DNA of 17,893 nucleotides from Cyanobacteria bacterium OH_PDB_112 (GTDB lineage Bacteria; Cyanobacteriota; Vampirovibrionia; Gastranaerophilales; CAJFVJ01): assembly GCA_023457295.1 (NCBI GenBank), contig JAEWLZ010000017.1:1-17893 (forward strand), written 5' to 3'. Below the pieces are notes generated by a model, which saw nothing but the letters and a program-made list of their open reading frames with translations, had not been told where the DNA came from and did no database searches. Position numbers and translations under genes: made by a program. Each line of letters starts with the position of its first letter. Position 1 is the first letter of the stretch. Below are positions 7,732-14,360 of this stretch, one piece after another.

Positions 7732-8894
7732 TATTCTACCTCTATATACTCTTTTGAAATCTGTTTTTTAGTTTTTGCTCCCAAGTCTTGCAATCTTTGA
7801 ACCTGCGATGCAACTCCACCATGTCCTGAAATTTTAGATATAACACCATCCAAATTTTCTTGTATTTTTTTAACTCCGCCTGAGATACCTTCAATATTTT
7901 CAATAACTCCGACAAATTTATCATAAAGATTCGCCCCGACTCTTGCTATTTCATCGATATTGCGATTTCGCTTTTCCTGTTGCCAAAATAAAGCTATTGT
8001 ACGCAAAGCCACCATTAAAGTTGAAGGACTTACTATCAAAACACGCTTTTTCCAAGCATAATCCATAATTGCATCAAACTCTGAAATCATCAAATTGAAA
8101 GCACTCTCAACAGGCATAAACATAAGAATATAATCAGGCGCACCTACTTCTTCAATATCTTGATAAGATTTTTTATCGAGCGTATCAATATGATTTTTCA
8201 CAGACCTTTCAAGCTCTTTAAGACTTTCTTTTTTTGAAATTTCATCCTGCGATTGATAAAAATTTTGCAAAGGCACCAAAGATACTTTTGAATCAATTAT
8301 TACATTTCTATTTTCTGCGAGGTTAACAATGCAATCAGTCTGAAATCTGCTCCCGTCAACCGAAAAACTATCCTGCAAGCTATAATTTACACCTTCTTCA
8401 AGACCTGAAGCCTCAAGAATACGTTTGAGCAAAATTTCTCCCCAATTACCTTGAATTTTGTTACTCCCCCTCAAAGCTTCTGCAAGATTTTGAGCATCTT
8501 TTGATAAAGTTTCACTTGAATTTTTAAGTACCTCTATTTGAGTTTTAAGCTCCGTATTTTGTGTTTTAACCTGTTCCATTTTTTGTCCGAATTCAAAAAG
8601 ATTTTCACGGAAAGGTTTTAATAAAGATTCTATTTCTTTTTGGTTTGTTTCGGCAAAATCTTTTGTATTTTCTTTTAAAATCTTAGTTGCAATATTTTCA
8701 AACAAATTTATAAGCGTTTTTTCATTTTGTTCATTTTGAGAATTTTGAGCTTTAATTTGATAAAGCTCCTCTTTCAAAGCATCTTTTTCCAGAAGTTCTT
8801 TCTCTCTAAGACTTTTTAGATTTTTTAAGGCAGTAAAATTAAGCAGAATATAACAAATAATAATTCCTATAAAAAAACCTGTAAAAAATTCCAT
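7731..8894 (-). CDS. rmuC: RmuC family DNA-recombination protein
   Basis: RmuC family proteins limit certain DNA rearrangements, presumably through a nuclease-like domain; the biochemical role is poorly defined. The 387 residues show an N-terminal TM helix (about 4-20), a long coiled coil (about 24-140), then the conserved RmuC core: GNWGE (149-153), TDCIV with Asp 187, IIDSK (199-203), GAPDYILMFMPVESAF (251-266) and WKKRVLIVSPSTLMVALRT (281-299). The D...DSK arrangement fits the PD-(D/E)XK-like fold proposed for the family. The start is supported by AAAGGGGG (8901-8908) just upstream. It is the first gene of the operon with murC-murB-ddl-ftsQ, which is not the textbook neighbour set. Confidence 0.93.
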   Translation of the reverse strand: MEFFTGFFIGIIICYILLNFTALKNLKSLREKELLEKDALKEELYQIKAQNSQNEQNEKTLINLFENIATKILKENTKDFAETNQKEIESLLKPFRENLFEFGQKMEQVKTQNTELKTQIEVLKNSSETLSKDAQNLAEALRGSNKIQGNWGEILLKRILEASGLEEGVNYSLQDSFSVDGSRFQTDCIVNLAENRNVIIDSKVSLVPLQNFYQSQDEISKKESLKELERSVKNHIDTLDKKSYQDIEEVGAPDYILMFMPVESAFNLMISEFDAIMDYAWKKRVLIVSPSTLMVALRTIALFWQQEKRNRNIDEIARVGANLYDKFVGVIENIEGISGGVKKIQENLDGVISKISGHGGVASQVQRLQDLGAKTKKQISKEYIEVE

Positions 8895-8969
8895 AAAAAT
8901 CCCCCTTTGCCCTCTATTACTTTAATACAATGTAGATTTACAAGCAATATTATTTTACAAAAGCAAACA

Positions 8970-9079
8970 TTAAGAAATGTTATTATTAAATCACCCAAAT
9001 ACAGGCTAATATTGCCATACAAAGATAATAAATGTATAATTTACACTTGCACTTAGTTTTTTAATGTAATATTTCTTAA
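8970..9079. promoter_or_regulatory. Inverted TTAAGAAAT motif pair flanking the 9175 operon promoter
   Basis: TTAAGAAAT at 8970-8978 and its reverse complement ATTTCTTAA at 9071-9079 bracket the promoter at 9012-9040. The left copy extends to ATTAAGAAATGT (8969-8980), an exact 12-base match to both arms of the inverted repeat at 14098-14166. A DNA-binding protein acting at both divergent intergenic regions is possible, but the motif is AT-rich and chance is not excluded. Confidence 0.3.
9012..9040 (+). promoter_or_regulatory. Sigma-70-type promoter for the 9175-11018 operon
   Basis: TTGCCA (9012-9017, five of six consensus bases) and TATAAT (9035-9040, six of six) are separated by exactly 17 bases. 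Transcription would begin near 9047, giving a leader of roughly 128 bases. That leader contains ACCAAAATAGCAATT (9089-9103), which is identical to 1982-1996. This is the best promoter seen in the window. Confidence 0.7.
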
Positions 9080-9088
9080 AAAAAACCG

Positions 9089-9103
9089 ACCAAAATAGCA
9101 ATT
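9089..9103 (+). repeat. 15-base word shared with the leader of the 2133 gene
   Basis: ACCAAAATAGCAATT here is identical to 1982-1996. By the promoter call above it lies inside the 5' untranslated leader, about 70 bases before the start codon. Confidence 0.4.
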
Positions 9104-9174
9104 ATTTTTATGTTTGTTTTTTATTTAGTTAGCTATTTAGTGCGGTTAGATTAGAATGGTTGAAAAGTTAGTTA

Positions 9175-10125
9175 ATGACAGTAAATAACAATTATCCGAA
9201 TCTCCAAAGATATCAACAAAAAAGACAACAACAAAACTTCGGTAATGCTGTTGTCGGTTTTGCTACTTTTATTGAAAATAATGGATTTTTGGGAGAGTTT
9301 TTGACCGTTGACACTTTGGGCATGGCTGCTCCTCGTACTATTCAAGGGTATAATCGCAACAAAGAAGAACTGGGACATTTAAATTATAAAGCCGGCAGAG
9401 AAGAAATGGTCAGAGAAGTTTTATCAGGTCCTGCTTTTTTCTTTATTCCTGCGGGAATTTTAGCCATTGTGACTCTGCTAAAAGGTAAAGCTACTCAGGT
9501 TACAACAGATACTCTTGATGTATTTAAGTCAATTATGGAAAAGTCTTCCGAAAATATAAAAGATATGAAAAACTCCAAAGACATTAAGGAAAAATTCCTG
9601 GATAATTTTGTTGCAAATGCATTTGACGAAAAAGAATACAAAAATGAACGTAATCATGTAACAAAAATAAGAGAAATATTGGGCAAAGCTTCTGAATATA
9701 AGAGCAAAAATCCTTTAGGATTGTTTGATAAACAAAAAGCTTCTTTCAAAAAAGATTTATCTGAAGCAATTACAAAATTAAACAAAGCTAACGGCAAATT
9801 TATTGACAATACTTCAACTATTGAAATAACTCTAAAAGAAAATAAAAAATCCTTAAATGCAATCCAAATGCTCTCAGATATACCTAATTATCTGGAAAAT
9901 ATAACTAAGTCAGCCAGCAATTCTTCTGATTCTATCGGAAAATTCATTGAAACATTCCATAAAAAAGCAAAACATATTCGTCAAACAACAAATATTCTTG
10001 CTGCTATGGCATTATCAGCATTTTTGATTGTTATTCCAAAACTTTATCAAACAGGAAAAGAGTTCCCTGGCTTGGAAGGTTTAAAAACAGAAAATGCACC
10101 TGCAAAAAAAGGAGGTGCTAAATGA
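9175..10125 (+). CDS. Membrane protein of unknown function, first gene of a two-gene operon
   Basis: No family is recognised. The 316 residues begin MTVNNNYPNLQRY, followed by a Gln-rich stretch and NFGN (21-24). Two hydrophobic stretches are visible: about 85-102 (GPAFFFIPAGILAIVTLL) and about 271-290 (NILAAMALSAFLIVIPKLY). Between them is a long Lys-rich helical region (about 105-265), and the C-terminus is a short Lys/Gly tail. A REVLS segment (80-84) just before the first TM resembles REVLT (90-94) of the next protein, which has the same overall plan. The start is the first in-frame ATG, since a TAG stop lies two codons upstream. Its Shine-Dalgarno is weak (GAAAAG about eight bases upstream). 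Its stop overlaps the next start. Confidence 0.85.
   Translation: MTVNNNYPNLQRYQQKRQQQNFGNAVVGFATFIENNGFLGEFLTVDTLGMAAPRTIQGYNRNKEELGHLNYKAGREEMVREVLSGPAFFFIPAGILAIVTLLKGKATQVTTDTLDVFKSIMEKSSENIKDMKNSKDIKEKFLDNFVANAFDEKEYKNERNHVTKIREILGKASEYKSKNPLGLFDKQKASFKKDLSEAITKLNKANGKFIDNTSTIEITLKENKKSLNAIQMLSDIPNYLENITKSASNSSDSIGKFIETFHKKAKHIRQTTNILAAMALSAFLIVIPKLYQTGKEFPGLEGLKTENAPAKKGGAK
10110..10125 (+). promoter_or_regulatory. Strong ribosome binding site and ATGA start/stop overlap
   Basis: AGGAGGTG (10110-10117) precedes ATG 10122, which overlaps the TGA stop of the upstream gene (10123-10125). The second gene therefore has a much stronger ribosome site than the first and is likely translationally coupled, which suggests the two products are needed together. 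Confidence 0.8.
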
Positions 10126-11018
10126 TAATCAATAATAATTATAATAACCATACTCGTTACAGTTATAACAATAAAAGAAATAACGAATCTAATAATCCAA
10201 TACAAAATCAAAATGTAAGCTTTGCCGGAAACAACAATCCGGGATTTACTAAAAAATGCTTCGATTGGTTAGCAAAAAGCTGTAATATTGACAGCCATTA
10301 TTCTTTCAGCAGAATGACTTTTGTAGTTATTGGAACTGTATTTATGCTTGGGGCAAGATTCTTTGAAGCAAGAGGCGAAGATGAAAGAAGAGAAGTTCTT
10401 ACAAGAGATATTCCTGCTGTTGTTATTGCAGGCTACGGAGCTACAAAATTGAATGACTATATGGGTTCTCTTGCTACAAAAATAACAGGAATCCCTATTA
10501 TGCAAATCTCTCAAGGCAAACATAGCGGAGCTTTTGCAAAAATGTTAGGTAAAGAAGGACAAGAAAAAACCAATAAAAACTTCGCATCACAAAAACAAAT
10601 TATAGACTGGTTCTCAGGCATTGAAAATCTTAAAAATCCTTTAATAACTTTCTCTGAAACAATTCAAAGAAATAAAGGCGATTTGAATAAAATCATGAAA
10701 ATTTTAGGATTGTCTGACAAACTTAAAAATATTACAAATAAAGAAAATGCAACCAACGAAGAAATTATTACAGCTCTCAAAAAAGCTCAAGAATCAAAAG
10801 ATAAGAACTTTGACATCCTTGAAGGAGAAATCAAAGGTCTTAAAGCCGACAATAAGTTGTTGAAAAAAGCAAGAAATCTTCAAGCTTGCATCAAAATAAG
10901 TGGTATCGTTATGACAGCAGCTCTTTTAGGATACTTACTTCCAAGACTAAACATTGTCACAACTAAGAAAAAATATCAAAAACAAAACCAAACTAATAAC
11001 CAAATAAAAACAAAATAA
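10122..11018 (+). CDS. Membrane protein of unknown function, second gene of the operon
   Basis: No family is recognised. The 298 residues begin MIINNNYNNHTRY, then a very Asn-rich stretch ending NVSFAGN (31-37). Hydrophobic stretches lie at about 65-81 (MTFVVIGTVFMLGARFF), possibly 97-112 (IPAVVIAGYGATKL), and about 262-280 (SGIVMTAALLGYLLPRL). The middle (about 125-255) is a Lys/Glu/Asn-rich helical region, and a basic Asn/Gln/Lys tail follows the last TM. The order of parts and the REVLT-x-x-x-PA segment before the hydrophobic stretch match the upstream protein, so the two may be diverged paralogs or partners. Expression is probably coupled through the ATGA overlap. Confidence 0.86.
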   Translation: MIINNNYNNHTRYSYNNKRNNESNNPIQNQNVSFAGNNNPGFTKKCFDWLAKSCNIDSHYSFSRMTFVVIGTVFMLGARFFEARGEDERREVLTRDIPAVVIAGYGATKLNDYMGSLATKITGIPIMQISQGKHSGAFAKMLGKEGQEKTNKNFASQKQIIDWFSGIENLKNPLITFSETIQRNKGDLNKIMKILGLSDKLKNITNKENATNEEIITALKKAQESKDKNFDILEGEIKGLKADNKLLKKARNLQACIKISGIVMTAALLGYLLPRLNIVTTKKKYQKQNQTNNQIKTK

Positions 11019-11047
11019 AACCGTAAAACTAAAATAGCAAAAACTAT

Positions 11048-11074
11048 CCCCTCCGATTAAATCGAAGGGGTTTT
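11048..11074 (+). terminator. Rho-independent terminator of the 9175-11018 operon
   Basis: CCCC-T-x-CGAT pairs with ATCG-A-AGGGG (arms 11048-11057 and 11061-11070, one mismatch) around a short loop, followed by TTTT and more T-rich sequence. Confidence 0.8.
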
Positions 11075-11096
11075 CATTTTTTATTTAATTTCAAAC

Positions 11097-11130
11097 AAAA
11101 AGAAACCGCTTTTTAAAGCGGTTTCTTTTT
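11097..11130. terminator. Bidirectional terminator between convergent genes
   Basis: AAAAAGAAACCGCTTT (11097-11112) is an exact reverse complement of 11115-11130, with a two-base gap at the turn. Its A-rich and T-rich flanks let it terminate the - strand glycogen synthase-like gene and back up the + strand operon terminator 27 bases upstream. Confidence 0.88.
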
Positions 11131-11147
11131 TTAGATTTTCTTATTTA

Positions 11148-13934
11148 TTAACTCTTTTGATTTGTATTTTTTTGGCCTAATAAATAATATCCGAGGCCAA
11201 ACAACGCAACAGCCGCAACTGAAGCAACTGTTATCTTTCCGCCTGTTGTACTCAAGAAGCTTTTCTCTGCTTTTTTTGCTTCGTCTTTTGCGTTATCAGT
11301 TGCCTGACTTGCCGCTTCTTTTACAGTAGCAACAACTTTTTTGAATTTGCCCTTCAAGTTAGTCAAAGGATCTTTAACTCGAGGTTTATTAAAAGTCAAA
11401 TCTTTATTTAAGCCAAAAGCTTCACCAAGATATTTTTCGTTTGCTGATTTACCTTGATTGAAAGCATTGTTATTATGCCAATCTATATCGAGAAGGAATT
11501 GATTTTCCTGAATTTTCTTATGTTTAACAGGATCAGCAATTATTTCTGTAGCTGTTTTAATCAAATCTGACAAATCAGCAGCAGAAGCTTCTCTTCTTAC
11601 AGCGTCCAAAGCTTCACCCTTCAATTTCGGGTCAGCTCCAATTAATTCAGGTTTTACACGGTACGGATACTTAGTTAAAAGTCCTGTCGCATCTCCTATA
11701 TCTCCACCTTTATAATGTTTCATAAAGTCAGGAGAACCGCCTGTATTAATTGAGATTGCCGGAGTTCCAGCAGCAGCTGATTCTAGAGGAGTAATACCGC
11801 AAGGCTCATATCTGCTTGTGAAAATAGTAAAGTCAGAAGCATTTGCCAATCTGCTGTCAAAACGACCGTTTATAAAGCATACATTCTTTTTGAATGCTCC
11901 ATCTTCAATCGTTTCAAGCTTTTTCATTTGCTCGTTAATAATTTTCCAATCAGTATCATCTTTCTGATAAGGACCTGCACAAGCAACAAATTTAACTTTC
12001 ATTTTCTCTTCTTTAGAAACATCTTTTCTTTGATAGAAATTCAAGAAAGCTTCTAATGAAGTAGGTAAGTTCTTTTGAGGATCGGGTCTTCCCCATCCGA
12101 AGAATAATTTATCACCTTCTTTATATTCGGATATCCCACCCAAAACAGTTGAGCCGGCTTTTATTTGTGAATCATCATAAAATAACTCGGCTAATTTACC
12201 ATCATTAGTAGCTTTAGCTATTGTATTGATAGCCCATTCTTTATTTTTCTGTTTTGCCGTATAGATATCATCTATATTTGTTACTTTATTTAAAGCTTTA
12301 TCTACTTTAGGGCTGAAAGGATTATATCCTTCTAATATTCCATTTTCCTTCTTATTAAATCCGTTATCTTTAGAACCAAATGTTCCGATTTCTCCGGTCC
12401 TCATATTTGCAGGTGTAGCACCGTTTGTCACATCAATTCTTGGTGCACTTGCAAAAGTTTTTGTTAGACCTTCAGCAATTTCAGGAGTATCAGGGTCACT
12501 CATCTCTTTACCGAAATTCCTTGACACTGTACCTAAAGAGGCATTAAAAGGATTCTGACGATTTGCCTGTACAGGTATCGTACACATATTATATGTACCG
12601 AAATCATCTTTAAATCCACCTATAACAGGGTCAAAAATTTCTTGCAATTTGTCAGCTTCTTCTTTTGTATATAACTTTCTGAATGAAGGGAATATATCCA
12701 AAGATGGGTCTTTTTCTCTAGCTGCAAAATGGGCTTCTTTACCTTTTTCTCCTTTTGTATACATTTGTTTTACAAAATCGTAATCAGGATGTTCTTTAAG
12801 AGCATTAAAATCTCTTTCACTTCCTACAATTCTGAAAAATTCCAAAGGATTATCAAAAAATCCTTGATAACCGCCACGTCCTGGATTGTGGTAACTGGAG
12901 TGAACTTTTAATCCGTTAAAATATTCATTTCCATTCGCGGATTCTTCAGCGGCAGCAACTGCAAAACCAAAACCTTGTCTATCGTGAAGCCAAATATTTG
13001 CGGGATTGAAATCACCATGAGCTGCATCATTCAGTTTTGGAGCGGCATCAGAAGAAGCTCTTGCAAAATCAGCATAAATTAAATCAGTAAAACCGCCATA
13101 TGCGCAATTCCCAGGATTTTTAGGAGTTACATTCCCTGTTTTAACAGCATCGACATCATAAGATTTTCTGAAAGTAGCTGCCTCAGGTGTATGCATAAGG
13201 TATACGGTAGGGAGTACCTTCCCTTTCTCATTTTTTTGTCCTGATCCTTTTACTTTAAATAATCTATATTTAATTTCTTCCAGACCGGAGAAATCTTCTT
13301 TTACTCTTTTTATAGAACCTTTAATACCTGTATCTTCTACTATGGCATGGTTTGCGACATCTTTACCCTCTTTATCTTTACCCATATTCAATACAGTAAA
13401 TTGTTCCCCGTCTTTAAGAACATGATCGTTGGGAACTTGTATAAAATCAAGCTTACCACCTTCGCCTTTTTTAGCTACAGTAAGCCCGCCCGGATAATCA
13501 GAAGTACCATAGGCATTATTATCTGTATGGTAAGGCAATACAATTCTTACATCAGAGCCTTTATCCGCATAATGGTTTGCCCAGCTATTAGATGCTTCAT
13601 CCGTTACTACTCCGAGACCTCCTGATGAATAAATATTATTTATACTACCACCTGCGATACCTTTCATTTCAGGAGCGATTGATAAAAATTGATTAGGTTT
13701 TTTATCCGTATTGCCTTTAAATGTAATTTGCATAGCAGGAATGGCTTTTTTAGCCCTTATAGTTGCTTTTGAAACACTTCCTATTGATGAACTGGCTGAC
13801 TTTGATATTAAACCCGTATTATGGCTTAATTTTAAATTTTCATTTGACGCAAATGTTAAATCTTTCTTTGATGTCAAATTATTAGCTTTTAATTTTAAAT
13901 TTGAGTCATGCCCTTTACTTGATACTTTCATCAT
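11148..13934 (-). CDS. Glycogen/starch synthase-like GT-B glycosyltransferase with C-terminal membrane anchor
   Basis: Most like GT5 glycogen synthases, which transfer glucose from ADP- or UDP-glucose to alpha-1,4-glucan, but at 928 residues it is almost twice their usual size. It has a low-complexity N-terminus with ITFKGN (70-75) and FLSIAPEMKGIAGG then SSGGLGVV (103-110), like the KTGGLG donor loop. A TIHN...YQG-like segment lies at 343-357 (KVHSSYHN, GGYQG), and DVTNGATPAN at 501-510. GWGRPDPQKN (613-622) resembles the SRL-x-x-QKG region. RYEPCGITPLESAAAGTP (708-725) carries the E-x7-E pair of retaining GT-B enzymes (E710, E718). The region from about 365 to 560 is largely an insertion. 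The end has an Ala/Lys-rich helix (about 862-895) and one hydrophobic segment (900-919) before a nine-residue polar tail. AGAAGG upstream supports the first of two adjacent ATGs. Whether the donor is ADP- or UDP-glucose cannot be read from the sequence. Confidence 0.85.
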   Translation of the reverse strand: MMKVSSKGHDSNLKLKANNLTSKKDLTFASNENLKLSHNTGLISKSASSSIGSVSKATIRAKKAIPAMQITFKGNTDKKPNQFLSIAPEMKGIAGGSINNIYSSGGLGVVTDEASNSWANHYADKGSDVRIVLPYHTDNNAYGTSDYPGGLTVAKKGEGGKLDFIQVPNDHVLKDGEQFTVLNMGKDKEGKDVANHAIVEDTGIKGSIKRVKEDFSGLEEIKYRLFKVKGSGQKNEKGKVLPTVYLMHTPEAATFRKSYDVDAVKTGNVTPKNPGNCAYGGFTDLIYADFARASSDAAPKLNDAAHGDFNPANIWLHDRQGFGFAVAAAEESANGNEYFNGLKVHSSYHNPGRGGYQGFFDNPLEFFRIVGSERDFNALKEHPDYDFVKQMYTKGEKGKEAHFAAREKDPSLDIFPSFRKLYTKEEADKLQEIFDPVIGGFKDDFGTYNMCTIPVQANRQNPFNASLGTVSRNFGKEMSDPDTPEIAEGLTKTFASAPRIDVTNGATPANMRTGEIGTFGSKDNGFNKKENGILEGYNPFSPKVDKALNKVTNIDDIYTAKQKNKEWAINTIAKATNDGKLAELFYDDSQIKAGSTVLGGISEYKEGDKLFFGWGRPDPQKNLPTSLEAFLNFYQRKDVSKEEKMKVKFVACAGPYQKDDTDWKIINEQMKKLETIEDGAFKKNVCFINGRFDSRLANASDFTIFTSRYEPCGITPLESAAAGTPAISINTGGSPDFMKHYKGGDIGDATGLLTKYPYRVKPELIGADPKLKGEALDAVRREASAADLSDLIKTATEIIADPVKHKKIQENQFLLDIDWHNNNAFNQGKSANEKYLGEAFGLNKDLTFNKPRVKDPLTNLKGKFKKVVATVKEAASQATDNAKDEAKKAEKSFLSTTGGKITVASVAAVALFGLGYYLLGQKNTNQKS

Positions 13935-14027
13935 ATTTTTTCCTTCTTAAAATAAATAAACTTAAATGCAGAATAAAAAACTTCTTTACTAACTATCTAC
14001 ATATATATAAATCGTAAAGAAATAAAA

Positions 14028-14040
14028 TTGATAGTAAAGT
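14028..14040 (-). promoter_or_regulatory. Mirrored motif copy, synthase side
   Basis: On the - strand this reads ACTTTACTATCAA, and it matches 14225-14237 on the + strand at 12 of 13 bases. It lies 94 bases upstream of the synthase start codon, with TATATA (14004-14009, reverse strand) 18 bases further downstream, so it could sit in the -35 region. Confidence 0.35.
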
Positions 14041-14097
14041 AATTTTAATTTTTTGAAAAATTCCTTAAAGAGCCTATTTTATTGAGTTTAAGTCATT

Positions 14098-14166
14098 AAA
14101 TCCAATTTTACATTTCTTAATATCTTTTTACTGATTTTTTTTATTAAGAAATGTAAAATTGGATTT
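14098..14166. repeat. Perfect 25-bp inverted repeat with 19-base spacer
   Basis: The left arm (14098-14122) and right arm (14142-14166) are exact reverse complements, checked base by base. Key core words are ACATTTCTTAAT (14110-14121) and ATTAAGAAATGT (14143-14154). No T-run follows either arm and it lies between divergent genes, so a terminator is unlikely. It could be a cruciform or operator region, an RNA hairpin in a leader, or a small non-autonomous mobile repeat. No target-site duplication is evident around it. Confidence 0.8.
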
Positions 14167-14224
14167 GCCAAGTAAAAACTTGAATTTGAAAGAGTTTTGC
14201 AAAGTTTCGTTTTGTTAAAAAAAC

Positions 14225-14237
14225 ACTCTACTATCAA
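14225..14237 (+). promoter_or_regulatory. Mirrored motif copy, nucleotidyltransferase side
   Basis: ACTCTACTATCAA matches the reverse strand of 14028-14040 at 12 of 13 bases. It lies 23 bases upstream of the TATAAT at 14261-14266 and about 124 bases before ATG 14361. Confidence 0.35.
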
Positions 14238-14360
14238 AAAAATTTTTTTATTGTTATTACTATAATGTCTCTTTTAATTTTTTATAATTATTTTCATTTT
14301 TTAAAACATATTATCAAGATTATCGAGTAATAGTAGACTATTTATTTTTAGGGGGTAAAA

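Larger units (their letters stand above)
13935..14360. other. Divergent intergenic region between the synthase and nucleotidyltransferase genes
   Basis: This 426-base, very AT-rich gap has no credible ORF. It contains the - strand ribosome site just beyond 13934, a possible - strand -10 at 14004-14009, the motif TTGATAGTAAAGT (14028-14040), the perfect inverted repeat 14098-14166, ACTCTACTATCAA (14225-14237), TATAAT at 14261-14266 and again at 14283-14288 on the + strand, a small palindrome AATAGT-AG-ACTATT (14329-14342), and AGGGGG (14350-14355) before ATG 14361. No -35 matches the consensus well for either gene. Confidence 0.6.

Noticed and set aside
9156..9188. Ten-codon leader ORF overlapping the start of the 9175 gene
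   Set aside because: It has no ribosome binding site and no attenuator-like codons; an ORF this short is expected by chance.
11031..11040. AAAATAGCAA after the 10122 gene as another copy of the shared leader word
   Set aside because: Only ten AT-rich bases match, and it lies downstream of a gene rather than in a leader.
14236..14249. Palindrome of A-run followed by T-run as a terminator or operator
   Set aside because: A homopolymer A7T7 tract is common in AT-rich promoters; it has no GC stem.
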